Shown here: one piece after another, positions 26,674 through 36,295 of the stretch | How positions within the stretch are numbered: the first letter of the stretch is position 1 | Layout of the letters: each line of letters begins with the position of its first letter | Assembly: GCF_019429535.1 (NCBI RefSeq) | Contig: NZ_JAHXZM010000009.1 | Span: forward strand, 1-59,808 | Length of the DNA stretch: 59,808 nucleotides | Direction of reading: 5' to 3' | Source of the DNA: Sphingomonas citricola | Lineage (GTDB): Bacteria > Pseudomonadota > Alphaproteobacteria > Sphingomonadales > Sphingomonadaceae | Program-made: the position numbers and the translations under genes | Notes under the pieces: model-generated | What the model saw: only the letters and a program-made list of their open reading frames with translations | The model's database searches: none | What the model was told of the DNA's origin: nothing

Positions 26674-27561
26674 ATGTTTGAATTGAGCCAGCTCCGCTGC
26701 TTCGTCGCCGCCGCCGAGGAGCTGCACTTCGGCCGCGCGGCGCAGCGGCTCAACATGACGCAATCGCCGCTCAGCCGACAGATCCAGCTGCTGGAGCGCA
26801 TCCTTGACGTGACATTGCTGGAGCGCACCAGCCGCAACGTCGCGCTGACGCCGGCGGGGCGCGTGTTTCTGATTGAGGCGCGCCGCATCGTCCGACTGGC
26901 CGAGAGTGCGGCCTTGTCCGCGCGGCGCGTCGCCAAGGGTGACGCGGGCAAGGTCGCGATCGGCTTCACCGCGGTGTCGGGCTACAATCTGGTGCCGCAG
27001 ATCGTCGCACAAGCGCGCGCCAGCCTGCCCAACATCGATCTCGAACTCCGCGAGATGGTGTCGGCCGATCAGGTCGAGGGGCTGCTGACCGGCCTGATCG
27101 ACATCGGCTTCGTCCGCCCGCCGATCCACCGCCACGAGTTCGACACCGTGTGCGTGCTCCACGAGCCGCTGGTCGCCGCGCTGCCCGGGGGTGACCCGCG
27201 CCAAGCGCTGGCCGAACTCGTCCCGTCCAATTTCGATGGCCTGCCGCTCATCACCTATGCGCGTCAGGGCGCAGGCTATTTCCACGACATGCTCGCGCGA
27301 TTGTTCGACGACGCCGGCGTCAATCCGGTGTTCGTGCAGCACGTGACGCAGATCCACTCGATGCTCGGGCTCGTTCAGGCCGGGCTCGCCGCCGCAATCG
27401 TGCCGGAGAGCGCGGCGGGACTCCACATGAGTGACATTCAATTCAGACGCCTCGTCACCGAACCCGAGCGGCCGGTCGAGTTGCACATGGCGTGGCGGCG
27501 CGACAACGCCAATCCCGCTCTGGAGGCGATGCGGCGGCTATGTGCCGAGGTTGCCGCGTGA
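26674..27561 (+). CDS. LysR-family transcriptional regulator
   Basis: 295 aa. N-terminal winged helix LSQLRCFVAAAEELHFGRAAQRLNMTQ-type LysR start, followed by the two-lobed effector domain (VAIGFTAVSGYNLVPQ, GLAAAIVPESA). Likely controls the oxidative uronate genes and/or the esterase that follows, whose GTG start overlaps its stop. The inducer cannot be deduced. Confidence 0.88.
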   Translation: MFELSQLRCFVAAAEELHFGRAAQRLNMTQSPLSRQIQLLERILDVTLLERTSRNVALTPAGRVFLIEARRIVRLAESAALSARRVAKGDAGKVAIGFTAVSGYNLVPQIVAQARASLPNIDLELREMVSADQVEGLLTGLIDIGFVRPPIHRHEFDTVCVLHEPLVAALPGGDPRQALAELVPSNFDGLPLITYARQGAGYFHDMLARLFDDAGVNPVFVQHVTQIHSMLGLVQAGLAAAIVPESAAGLHMSDIQFRRLVTEPERPVELHMAWRRDNANPALEAMRRLCAEVAA

Positions 27562-29123
27562 CCGATCGCCGCACCGTTCTGGCGGGGCTCGCCGTCACGA
27601 CGATGAGCGTGCCGACGGCCGCGGCGGCGCGCGGCGATCCGGTCGCGGCGACGCGCGGCGATCCGGTCGCGGCGACGCGCGGCGGGCGGGTGCGGGGTGT
27701 CCGCGAGCGCGGCATCCTGGTCTTCAAGGGATTGCGCTACGGCATCGCGCCGCGCCGCTTCGCGCGCGCGGTGCCGCCGCCGGCATGGCGGAACGTCGCC
27801 GACGCAACCCGCTACGGTGCTGCCGCGCCGCAGACGCGCAGCGAGGAGCCGACGAGCGAGGATTGCCTGTTCCTCAACGTCTGGACACCCGGGCTCGACC
27901 GCGCGCGGCGCGCGGTAATGGTGTACCTGCACGGCGGCGCACACGCGCACGGATCGGGCAGCGACCCGCTCTACGACGGCACCGACCTGGCGCGACGCGA
28001 CGTGGTGGTGGTGACGCTGAACCACCGGCTCGCCGCACTCGGTTATTGTTATCTCGCGCAACTCGGCGGTCCGGCGGAGTCGGGCAACGTCGGCAATCTC
28101 GACATCGTGCTTGCGCTCGAATGGGTGCGCGACAACATCGCGCGCTTCGGCGGCGATCCGGCGTGCGTGACCGTGTTCGGCCAGTCGGGTGGCGGCGCCA
28201 AGGCGGTGACGCTGATGGCGATGCCGGAAGGCCGCCCGCTGATCCACCGCGTCGCGACGATGAGCGGGCAGCACGTCACCGCCGCCGGCCCCAACAACGC
28301 GACCGTGCGCGCACGTGCCTTCATGGCGCAAGCGGGCGCGCGCTCCGCCGCCGAACTCGCCACCCTGCCGATTGAGCGACTGGTCGACGCGATGGCGATG
28401 ACCGATCCGATCGAGCACAAGGGGGAGATCAGCTTTACCTCGACGCTCGACCACCATGTCCTGCCGCGGCATCCCTTCTATCCCGACGCGCCGCGCGAAG
28501 CCGCGCACATCCCGCTGATCGTCGGTAACACGCACGACGAGACGGCGTTATGGATCGGCGACATGCTGCGGCGCGGCGACACGACATGGGACAATCTGCC
28601 CGCGCGGCTGGTCGCCAACAGCGTCAAGGACGTGGCGCCCGACTACGTGATCGCGCGCTATCGCCAGTTCTATCCCACCCGCACGGCGGGGCAGATCCTG
28701 CTCGCCGCCACCACCGCCGGGCGCTCATGGCCCGGTCATCTGATCCAGGCCGAGGAGCGCGCGAAGATCGGCGCACCGACGTGGATGTATCAGCTCGACT
28801 ATCCCTCGCCCGAGGCAGGCGGCGTGCTGGGCGCGTTCCATTCACTCGATATCGGGCTGGTGTTCGACAACACCGCGGTGCCGAGCGCGCGGACCGGCGA
28901 CGACGCGCTGGCGCGCTCGCTTGCGACGCGCATGGCCGACAGCTTCGTCGCCTTCGCGCGCAGCGGCGACCCGAACACGCGCGCGCTGCCGGCATGGCCG
29001 CGCTTCGATTTGGCGACGCGCGCGACGATGATCTTCGATCGCACCTGCCGGATCGAGAGCGATCCGCGGCGCGAGGAACGCCTGCTGTTTGCGGTCGCGC
29101 CCTACATCAAGCCTGGCGGGTGA
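27558..29123 (+). CDS. Exported type-B carboxylesterase (second copy)
   Basis: 521 aa. GTG start overlapping the LysR stop (GTGA). Tat-type leader (TDRRTVLAGLAV, AAAA). EDCLFLNVW is the type-B signature and GQSGGG carries the nucleophile; YVIARYRQFYPT and FHSLDIGLVFDN match the paralogue at 17279. Between the leader and the mature domain there is a perfect 24-bp tandem duplication coding for RGDPVAAT twice (27630-27677). The stop is 4 nt from the convergent stop of the next gene. Confidence 0.85.
   Translation: MTDRRTVLAGLAVTTMSVPTAAAARGDPVAATRGDPVAATRGGRVRGVRERGILVFKGLRYGIAPRRFARAVPPPAWRNVADATRYGAAAPQTRSEEPTSEDCLFLNVWTPGLDRARRAVMVYLHGGAHAHGSGSDPLYDGTDLARRDVVVVTLNHRLAALGYCYLAQLGGPAESGNVGNLDIVLALEWVRDNIARFGGDPACVTVFGQSGGGAKAVTLMAMPEGRPLIHRVATMSGQHVTAAGPNNATVRARAFMAQAGARSAAELATLPIERLVDAMAMTDPIEHKGEISFTSTLDHHVLPRHPFYPDAPREAAHIPLIVGNTHDETALWIGDMLRRGDTTWDNLPARLVANSVKDVAPDYVIARYRQFYPTRTAGQILLAATTAGRSWPGHLIQAEERAKIGAPTWMYQLDYPSPEAGGVLGAFHSLDIGLVFDNTAVPSARTGDDALARSLATRMADSFVAFARSGDPNTRALPAWPRFDLATRATMIFDRTCRIESDPRREERLLFAVAPYIKPGG
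27630..27684 (+). repeat. 24-bp tandem repeat inside the esterase leader region
   Basis: Two perfect 24-bp units (27630-27653 and 27654-27677) plus a 7-bp partial third. In frame, so each unit adds 8 residues. Likely slipped-strand expansion with little effect on the mature enzyme. Confidence 0.85.
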
Positions 29124-29127
29124 GCCG

Positions 29128-30948
29128 CTACCGATCCCATGGGAACGCCAGCGTCGGTCGGTTGGCGTAGCGGGTCATCGATAGCGACAGACTGGCCCCG
29201 CTGCCCGGTGCCAATCGCACGGTCGCATCGCGCGTGCCGACTGTTGTCGTTCGTCCGCCAAGCGTGACCGCGTCGATGCGGTGCTCGGCGTAGGCGCCGC
29301 CTTGTACGATCACGGTCCGTGGTTGGACGCCGGTGTTGACCAGGGTTACGGCGCATGTTCGATCGCCCATTGCGGTCACCAGTGCGGCGACATCCTCCGG
29401 CAGCCCCGCGCGCCGTGCGTCGGCATCGAACCAGCGCAGCCGCGCGTGGAGCGTCACGCCGCCCTGCGCCGGCGACGTCTTGCTCCACGACGGTCGCGCA
29501 ATGTGTAGGCCGCCGGTGGTCAGCGCGACCAGGCTCCCGACGCTCGCCGGATTGATGTCGATCGGCCAGTCGGCGAGCCGCGTCTCCTTGGTGGTGCGGT
29601 CCGCGCGCGCGCGCGCCGCGCGTTCGGCGACCCGCGTCAGGTCGGCCTCGATCGCCTGTTCGGGGTAGCGGGCGTTGCGCCCTTCGAGAAACGCGATCCA
29701 CGGATGGTCGCCCGCCGCCGCACGGTCCGCAGGGCTCTGCGTCACGTACCAGATCTCGAACCCGTTGGTGCGGTTCGGCGTGGGGGTCCAGCCGTACCAG
29801 CCGTCCGCATTGTGCATCGTCGGCACGTGGGCGACACCGTCGATCGTGCGCGCGTGGCGTTCCAGCAACGCGCGCTGCCGCTGCCACACCTCGATATAGG
29901 CCGGATCGCCGGTCAGCAGCGTGCCGTTCATGAAGGCGGTGATCGCGCGCGACACCCGATTGCGGTTCTCGCGCTTGCCCGTCTGCGGCACGACCGGCGA
30001 GAAGCCCCAGCCGTAGGTGCCGCCCCACCAATCGGGCGCGATCCGTCCGTCGGGCGCGATCTTGCTCGGCACCACGTCGCCGTTCGCCGCCGCGCGTGCG
30101 ACCCATGCGTCGAGATAGTCGAGGCTCCAGCGCCGGAACCGCTCGCCCAAACCCAGCGCGTAGGCGTTCAGCCCCAGCGTCGTCGCCTGCAGGTTGAGCG
30201 GATTGTCGCCGACCACGTCGCCGTACTCGGCATAGTGGTCGAGCGTTTCCTGATAGGTCCGCTCGCCATGCTCCATGTGGAAGCGCGTGGGGTCGAACGG
30301 GTCGCCCGCCCAGTCGAGCGGGGTCGCTGCGCGCAGCATCGGCCCGCGGCTGCCGTTCAGCAGGCTGCGCATCATTTGGCGCGCGGGGTCGTAATTGGGC
30401 GCATCGTGATCGCGCCCGGTGTAGAAATCGGCGAAGCGGCGCGTGCGGGCCGCCAGCTTGGCGTCGCGCGGCGTCGACAGCCCTTGCAGGTTGAAGCTCG
30501 TCAGCCCCTCGGCATTGTGCTGCCAGTCCATCTGCACCGGGAACTCGCGGTAGTACATGCCCGCGCGCGCGATCGGCACCTGTGTGGTGCGCGCGGTGGT
30601 GAACTGGCACAGATGCCCTTCCCAGAAACGCCGCGCGAGCGTCAGGATATTGTCCGATCCGCCGAGTGCGTGGAGCAGCTCCCAATCGTTGGTCGCCTCC
30701 GCCGCGTCGTCCGGCCCGTCGTTCGCGCCCCAGCGCTCGGTCACGATCAACCGATCGTGCGCGTCGACGTATTTGGCATAGAACGCCTCGCACGCCGTCG
30801 CATTGGCGTCGAACAACCGGCGCTGGAGCGTCGCCCAGCGCGGCGCGGGCATGGGTGTATCGATCGCAATTCCGGCGGGCGCACCTCTCGCCGCGGCGGG
30901 GAGCGCGAGGCCGGCGGCAGCTCCGAGCAGCAGGTCACGCCGCTGCAT
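29128..30948 (-). CDS. Exported protein of unknown function, possible (alpha/alpha)-barrel carbohydrate enzyme
   Basis: 606 aa. ATG at 30948 overlaps the transporter stop (ATGA) and gives a twin-arginine leader (QRRDLLLGAAAGLALPAAA). The body is helical and rich in Trp, Tyr, Asp and His loops such as FHMEHGERTYQETLDHY, WWGGTYGWGFSP and MHNADGWYGWTP, a pattern seen in six-hairpin glycosidases and lyases. The last ~110 residues form a beta-sandwich. I do not recognise the family. Its operon partner is a GudP-like sugar-acid transporter and a TonB receptor diverges upstream, so a role in processing an acidic glycan is likely but inferred. Confidence 0.65.
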   Translation of the reverse strand: MQRRDLLLGAAAGLALPAAARGAPAGIAIDTPMPAPRWATLQRRLFDANATACEAFYAKYVDAHDRLIVTERWGANDGPDDAAEATNDWELLHALGGSDNILTLARRFWEGHLCQFTTARTTQVPIARAGMYYREFPVQMDWQHNAEGLTSFNLQGLSTPRDAKLAARTRRFADFYTGRDHDAPNYDPARQMMRSLLNGSRGPMLRAATPLDWAGDPFDPTRFHMEHGERTYQETLDHYAEYGDVVGDNPLNLQATTLGLNAYALGLGERFRRWSLDYLDAWVARAAANGDVVPSKIAPDGRIAPDWWGGTYGWGFSPVVPQTGKRENRNRVSRAITAFMNGTLLTGDPAYIEVWQRQRALLERHARTIDGVAHVPTMHNADGWYGWTPTPNRTNGFEIWYVTQSPADRAAAGDHPWIAFLEGRNARYPEQAIEADLTRVAERAARARADRTTKETRLADWPIDINPASVGSLVALTTGGLHIARPSWSKTSPAQGGVTLHARLRWFDADARRAGLPEDVAALVTAMGDRTCAVTLVNTGVQPRTVIVQGGAYAEHRIDAVTLGGRTTTVGTRDATVRLAPGSGASLSLSMTRYANRPTLAFPWDR

Positions 30949-32291
30949 CACGCGAGCTCCACCCGCTTGATCGGTCCGACCACAAACAGGAAGGCGACGA
31001 TCGTCAGCACGCAATGCGCGCCGACGAACACCAGCGCCCAATCGAACGACCCCGTCGCCGCGACGATGTAGCCGACAACGATCGGCGTCACGATGCCGGC
31101 GATGTTGCCGAACATGTTGAACACGCCACTGGCGAGGCCGGCGAGCTGCTTGGGCGCGACGTCCGCCATGACCGCCCAGCCGAGCGAGGCAATGCCCTTG
31201 CCGAAGAACGCCGCCGCCATCAGCGCGATCATCAGCCACTCCTGCTCGACCCAGACGCAGGCAATGATCAGCGTTGCGAGCAGCATGCCGACCGTGACCG
31301 GCCCCTTACGCGCGAGGTCCACCGAGCCGCTCCGCTTCAGGATCAGGTCGGACGCAAACCCGCCGAGCAGCCCGCCTGCGAACCCGCACAAGGCAGGCGC
31401 GGCGGCGGCGAAGCCGGCCTCCATGATGTTCAGCCCGCGCTCCTTGACCAGGTAGATCGGGAACCAGGTGACGAAGAAGTAGGTCAGCACGTTGATGCAA
31501 TATTGCCCGAAATAGATGCCGAGCAGCATCCGGTTGGCGAGCAATCGCCTGAGGTTCGCGCGCGTGAAGGTCGCGGGGCGGGCGACGCCCGCTTCCTCCA
31601 TCCGCACCAGACCGCCGCCCGCCTCGATGTGATGCAGTTCGGCGGCGTTGATCGACGGGTGGCGGATCGGCGAGTGGATCGTGCGCACGAACAGTGCGGT
31701 GGCGACGAGGCCTAGCCCGCCCATCACCCAAAACACCGATCGCCAGCCGAACGAGTGGACCAGCCAACCCATCAATGGCGCGAAGGCGACGAGCGAAAAA
31801 TACTGCGCCGAGTTGAAGATCGCCGACGCGGTGCCGCGCTCCGCGCTCGGGAACCAGGCGGTGACGAGCCGCGCATTACCCGGGAACGATGGTGCCTCCG
31901 CCAGCCCGACCAGAAAGCGAAGCGCGAACAACGTCGCCACCGCCGACACCCCGACGAGCAGGCCGGTGAAACCCTGCAATGCGGTCAGCACCGACCAGCA
32001 GGCGATCGCGCCGGCGTAGATCCGCTTGGTGCCGAACCGGTCGAGCATCGCGCCGCCGGGGATCTGCGCCAGCGCATAGGCCCAGGCGAACGCGGAGAGG
32101 ATGAAGCCCGTCTGCACGGGCGACAGCCCGAGTTCGCTCGATGCGGCCGATCCGGCGATCGAGAAGGTTGCGCGATCGGCATAGTTGATTGCGGTGATCG
32201 CAAAGATCAGCACGATCACTTGGTAACGCATGCGCGTCGGACGTGCCGGGTTGGACGCCGATGTGGCCGGGATGGCAGCGGTCGCGGTCAT
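30948..32291 (-). CDS. MFS sugar-acid transporter, GudP/GarP-like
   Basis: 447 aa, 12 membrane segments, ACS family. TAINYADRATFSIAG, GLAEAPSFPGNARLV and RGTASAIFNSAQYF match the glucarate/galactarate transporter GudP rather than ExuT. Likely imports glucarate/galactarate or related sugar acids, which fits the oxidative kdgD branch nearby. First gene of a leftward pair with the unknown 606-aa protein. Confidence 0.85.
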   Translation of the reverse strand: MTATAAIPATSASNPARPTRMRYQVIVLIFAITAINYADRATFSIAGSAASSELGLSPVQTGFILSAFAWAYALAQIPGGAMLDRFGTKRIYAGAIACWSVLTALQGFTGLLVGVSAVATLFALRFLVGLAEAPSFPGNARLVTAWFPSAERGTASAIFNSAQYFSLVAFAPLMGWLVHSFGWRSVFWVMGGLGLVATALFVRTIHSPIRHPSINAAELHHIEAGGGLVRMEEAGVARPATFTRANLRRLLANRMLLGIYFGQYCINVLTYFFVTWFPIYLVKERGLNIMEAGFAAAAPALCGFAGGLLGGFASDLILKRSGSVDLARKGPVTVGMLLATLIIACVWVEQEWLMIALMAAAFFGKGIASLGWAVMADVAPKQLAGLASGVFNMFGNIAGIVTPIVVGYIVAATGSFDWALVFVGAHCVLTIVAFLFVVGPIKRVELA

Positions 32292-32574
32292 GCTTCGATC
32301 CTCTCGAGCCTGCGCCCCGTCTCACGCGGGGATGCGGTTGAGCCATCCCAAGTAGACGAGCCATGCGCCAGCGTCCAAGTCGCATCGCGCGACGATCATG
32401 CCACGCCTTGGCTCGATTGCGCCTCTACGATCGGTGTCAGCGTCGATTGGTGCACGTCCGGCATCGATCGATGTTCGATTGAGGTTGGCGCTCGTCGGTG
32501 CGGCGTGGCTAATCGAGGCCCTCGAAGAACCGGTTCGCCCTGACGACGCCGGCATCGCACAGGAGAGGACCGCC

Positions 32575-35457
32575 ATGACCGGCTACCGTCGCATCCACAC
32601 CGTTCTCGCGCTCTCGACTGCGGTCGGCGCCCTTCTCACGGTCGCGTCGGCCCACGCGCAAGCCGCGCCCGAGACGAACGCGCAGAAGGACAGCCGCGCC
32701 GCCGGGCAGCAGCAGGAAACCGAGACGCCGCCGCCGTCGCCCGCGGCGCCGGTCGACCCGCAGGTCGCCGACGCACCCGCGCCCGAAGGCCAGGCGGCCG
32801 ACATCATCGTCACCGGTTTCCGCCAGAGCCTCAACAGCGCGATCAACCTGAAGCGCAACGAGACCGCCTCGATCGACGCGATCAAGGCCGAGGACATCGC
32901 GGAGTTCCCTGACCTCAACCTCGCGGAGTCGCTCCAGCGCATTCCCGGCGTGACGATCAACCGCGTCAACGGCGAGGGACGCAACATCTCGGTCCGCGGC
33001 CTCGGCCCCGAATATACCCGCGTGCGCATCAACGGGATGGAGGCGATCGGCACCACCGGCGGCACCGATAACTCTGGTGGCGTTAATCGCGGTCGCGGGT
33101 TCGACTTCAACATCTTCTCGTCCGACCTGTTTAACAGCTTGGCGGTGCGCAAGACCGCCACCGCCGACGTCGAAGAAGGATCGCTCGGGGCCACCGTCGA
33201 CCTGCAGATCGCGCGCCCGTTCGACTACAAGAAGCCGACCGTCGCCCTGTCGGCGCAGGCATCGTACAACGACCTGCGCGAGAAGGCGACGCCGCGCGTC
33301 TCCGGCCTCGTCTCGGTCGTGACCGACGACAAGCGCTTCGGCGCCTTGCTGTCGGTGTCCTACGAGGAGCGCAAGCTGCGCGAGGAAGGCGCCAACATCA
33401 CGCGCTGGAGCTACGGTGGCTTCAACGGTGGCTTCAACGCCGCTTCCACGCTGGCGGGCTACTCGCTGGCACAGATCAACAACGCCAATCCCGACACCGC
33501 CTTGTTCCACCCGCGGATCCCCGGCCTCGTCAGCTACGACATCGATCAAAAGCGGTTGGGTGCCGCCGCCGCCGTGCAGTTCGCGCCGACCGACATGACC
33601 TTGCTGTCGATCGACGGCCTCTACTCGCGGCTCGATGGCACGCGGCGGGAGTCGCAGTTCCAGGCGATCAGCTTCAGCCGCTCAGGGACAGGCAAGCCGC
33701 AGACGATCATCCGGTCAGGGACGGTCGACGGCGACAACAACATCATCAGCGGCACGTTCGACAACGTCGACCTGCGCACCCAATCGCGCTACGACGAATT
33801 GCAGACCGACTTCTATCAGGTGACTGCGACGCTCGACCAGAAGTTCGGCGACCGGCTGAAGTTCGGCTCGGTGGTGGGTTATTCCAAGTCGGCGTTCGAC
33901 AATCCGGTCCAGACCACGGTCACGATCGATGCCACGAACACGCAGGGCTTCTTCTACGATTTCTCGCAAGGGCGTTTTCCGGTGATCCGCCCCGGCGTCA
34001 ACATAGCGGACCCCGCTACCTTTGCCTTCACCAACGGTACGTCCGAGGTGCGCATCCGCCCGCAGACGGTCGACAACGACTTCACCAACGCCAAGGGCTT
34101 CCTAGAATGGAAGACCAGCTCGTTTCTGACCGTGAAAGGCGGGGTCGACTGGCGGCGGTTCCGCTATTCCTCGACCGAGCGGCGGCGCTTGCAGGCGGAA
34201 ACGGTGGTGCAAACGCTGACCCCGGCGCAACTGGCCGCCGGCGTGACCACGTTCAACGGCTTCGGCAAGGGGCTGAACGTGCCCGGCGGGACGCCGACAT
34301 CGTGGGTGATCCCCAACCTCGACGCGTTCATCAGCCAGTACGGCATCTACGGCAATCCGATCTACACCACGGGCGGCGTCGAGAATGCGACCGCGCGGGG
34401 CAGCTACATCACGGTAGAGGAGCAGGATCTCGGCGCCTACGGCATGGCGTCGTTCAACTTCGCGGATAGCGGCCTGCCAGTCCGCGGTGACCTCGGCGTG
34501 CGTTACGTCAACACCGACCAGACCTCGACCGGCTATGCCAGCCAGGGCGCGCAGGTGAACCTCGTCACCGCGAAGCGCAGCTACGATCGCTGGTTGCCGT
34601 CGGGCAATCTGGTGCTCGACGTCACCGACAACCTGCTCGTCCGCTTCGCCGCGGCCAAGACACTGGCGCGCGCCGGCATCTCATCGATTACGCCAGGCGG
34701 GAACCTGAACATTTCGGGCGGCAATCGGTCGTTCAGCTCGGGTAATCCAGACCTCAACCCGACCGAATCGGACAACATCGACGTGTCAGTCGAATGGTAT
34801 CCGACCACCGGCGCGATCTATGCAGTGGCGGCGTTCCGCAAGGATATCGGCACCTTTGTCCAGACGCTGAGCACGCAGCTGCCGTTTTCCGCGCTCGGGC
34901 TGCCCGCCTCGCTGCTGCCGAGCAACGTATCGCCTGGCGATATCTTCATTGTCAGCCAGCCGGTCAATTCGAGCGGCGGGCGGCTGCGCGGGTTCGAGGT
35001 TAACGTGCAACAGCCCTTCAGCTTCCTGCCCGGCTTCCTATCGAACTTCGGTGTGCTCGCCAATTACACCTGGGTGGATTCGAACATTGAATATCTGACC
35101 AGCGCCACTGGCGGATCGAGCGTGCGTGAGCCGCTAGTCGGCCTATCGAAACACGCCGCGAACGGTACGTTGTATTTCGAAACCACCAAATTCGCGATCC
35201 GTGGATCGATAGCCTACCGCTCCAAATATCTGACTGCGGTACCGGGCACGGAGGGCAATGCTTATAATGGCACCAATTCAACTACCAACGTTGACGCACA
35301 GGTATCATACAACGTTACGGACCGCTTTAAAATTAGTCTGGAAGCGATCAATCTGACCGATCAGAAGAATGATCAATTCGTGGACGAAACCAACCGTTTG
35401 AACGTCCTAACGCATACGGGACGGCAATTCTTTCTAGGCGCACGTTATGCTTTTTAG
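32575..35457 (+). CDS. TonB-dependent outer-membrane receptor (second copy)
   Basis: 960 aa. ATG at 32575 follows AGGAGAGG and gives a signal peptide ending HAQA; the longer ORF start is rejected. ADIIVTGFRQSLNSAI, LNLAESLQRIPGVTINR and VRGLGPEYTRVRINGME are plug motifs of the same receptor group as 19512. The C-terminus ends in an aromatic residue (ARYAF) as barrels require, so the protein is probably complete. The last ~250 bp are clearly AT-richer than the rest, and an IS6-family element begins at the stop codon. Divergent from the GudP-like transporter. Confidence 0.88.
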   Translation: MTGYRRIHTVLALSTAVGALLTVASAHAQAAPETNAQKDSRAAGQQQETETPPPSPAAPVDPQVADAPAPEGQAADIIVTGFRQSLNSAINLKRNETASIDAIKAEDIAEFPDLNLAESLQRIPGVTINRVNGEGRNISVRGLGPEYTRVRINGMEAIGTTGGTDNSGGVNRGRGFDFNIFSSDLFNSLAVRKTATADVEEGSLGATVDLQIARPFDYKKPTVALSAQASYNDLREKATPRVSGLVSVVTDDKRFGALLSVSYEERKLREEGANITRWSYGGFNGGFNAASTLAGYSLAQINNANPDTALFHPRIPGLVSYDIDQKRLGAAAAVQFAPTDMTLLSIDGLYSRLDGTRRESQFQAISFSRSGTGKPQTIIRSGTVDGDNNIISGTFDNVDLRTQSRYDELQTDFYQVTATLDQKFGDRLKFGSVVGYSKSAFDNPVQTTVTIDATNTQGFFYDFSQGRFPVIRPGVNIADPATFAFTNGTSEVRIRPQTVDNDFTNAKGFLEWKTSSFLTVKGGVDWRRFRYSSTERRRLQAETVVQTLTPAQLAAGVTTFNGFGKGLNVPGGTPTSWVIPNLDAFISQYGIYGNPIYTTGGVENATARGSYITVEEQDLGAYGMASFNFADSGLPVRGDLGVRYVNTDQTSTGYASQGAQVNLVTAKRSYDRWLPSGNLVLDVTDNLLVRFAAAKTLARAGISSITPGGNLNISGGNRSFSSGNPDLNPTESDNIDVSVEWYPTTGAIYAVAAFRKDIGTFVQTLSTQLPFSALGLPASLLPSNVSPGDIFIVSQPVNSSGGRLRGFEVNVQQPFSFLPGFLSNFGVLANYTWVDSNIEYLTSATGGSSVREPLVGLSKHAANGTLYFETTKFAIRGSIAYRSKYLTAVPGTEGNAYNGTNSTTNVDAQVSYNVTDRFKISLEAINLTDQKNDQFVDETNRLNVLTHTGRQFFLGARYAF

Positions 35458-36295
35458 GGGCGTCGTCAAACCAAATGCACCTGCTGGTAATGCGGAGCGG
35501 GTAGGGGAGGCGCATGCCTCGCGCCCGCAAGCCCGCTTCGCCGTTCCGCTACTTCAACTCGTCACCGGAGGTGATCCGGCTGGTGGTGCTCATGTACGTG
35601 CGCTTTCCGCTTTCGCTGCGGAACGTAGAGGACCTGCTGTTCGAGCGCGGGATCGACATCTGCCATGAGACGGTGAGGCTATGGTGGAACAGGTTTGGCC
35701 CGCTGTTCGCCGGTGATATCCGGCGTCAACGTGTCAGCCGCATGCGTGGCTTTCGTCACTGGCGCTGGCACCTGGACGAGATGTACGTGAAGCTAAACGG
35801 CGAGATGGTCTACCTGTGGCGAGCGGTCGACCACGAGGGTGAGGTGTTGGAGAGCTACGTCACCAAGACGCGCGACAAGGGTGCGGCACTTGCGTTCATG
35901 AAGAAGGCGATGAAGCGCCACGGCTCAGCAGAGGCAATCACCACCGATGGCCTCCGCAGCTACGGTGCGGCGATGACCGAGCTTGGCAACCGCGACAAGC
36001 AGGAGGTTGGACGCTGGGCCAACAACAGGGTCGAGAACTCACATTTGCCATTCAGGCGACGAGAACGAGCGATGCTCCGGTTCAGGCAGATGAAGACGCT
36101 TCAGAAGTTCGCCTCGGTTCACGCCAACGTCCACAACCACTTCAATCTCGACCGCCACCTCGTTGACCGACAGACCTACAAGGAACGCCGCTCAGCCGCC
36201 TTGGCTGAGTGGCAGGTGCTCGCGAGCTAGGCGCACGTCCTCAAAGACCCAAATGCATCGTCCAGAGAGCGCTTCGCGTTAGACTGACAGCACCC
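35457..36295 (+). mobile_element. IS6-family insertion sequence
   Basis: About 839 bp, usual for IS6 elements. The left tip reads GGGGCGTCGTCA from 35457; the right tip, read inward, is GGGTGCTGTCA from 36295, about 8 of 12 positions alike. The right limit agrees with the exact point where the reverse transcriptase reading frame loses homology. The 8 bp outside the two ends (GCTTTTTA and GTGTAGAT) do not match, so there is no target duplication. Ends are inferred and could be off by a few bases. Confidence 0.7.
35514..36230 (+). CDS. IS6-family transposase
   Basis: 238 aa DDE transposase. FRYFNSSPEVIRLVVLMYVR is the IS6 N-terminus; catalytic residues sit in WHLDEMYVK (Asp), AITTDGLRSY (Asp) and NNRVENSHLP (Glu), followed by the RFRQMKTLQKF segment. 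Full length with GGGAGG before the ATG, so probably active. Confidence 0.95.
   Translation: MPRARKPASPFRYFNSSPEVIRLVVLMYVRFPLSLRNVEDLLFERGIDICHETVRLWWNRFGPLFAGDIRRQRVSRMRGFRHWRWHLDEMYVKLNGEMVYLWRAVDHEGEVLESYVTKTRDKGAALAFMKKAMKRHGSAEAITTDGLRSYGAAMTELGNRDKQEVGRWANNRVENSHLPFRRRERAMLRFRQMKTLQKFASVHANVHNHFNLDRHLVDRQTYKERRSAALAEWQVLAS

Noticed and set aside
32427..32440. CGATCGGTGTCA-like half of the LacI motif before the second TonB receptor
   Set aside because: Only the GGTGTCA half matches; the ACC of the core is missing, so it was not counted as a site.
35461..36260. Similar strings CGTCGTCAAACCAAATGCA and CGTCCTCAAAGACCCAAATGCA near both IS6 ends, in direct orientation
   Set aside because: IS6 ends must be inverted; the right copy is internal to the proposed element and the similarity is probably accidental.
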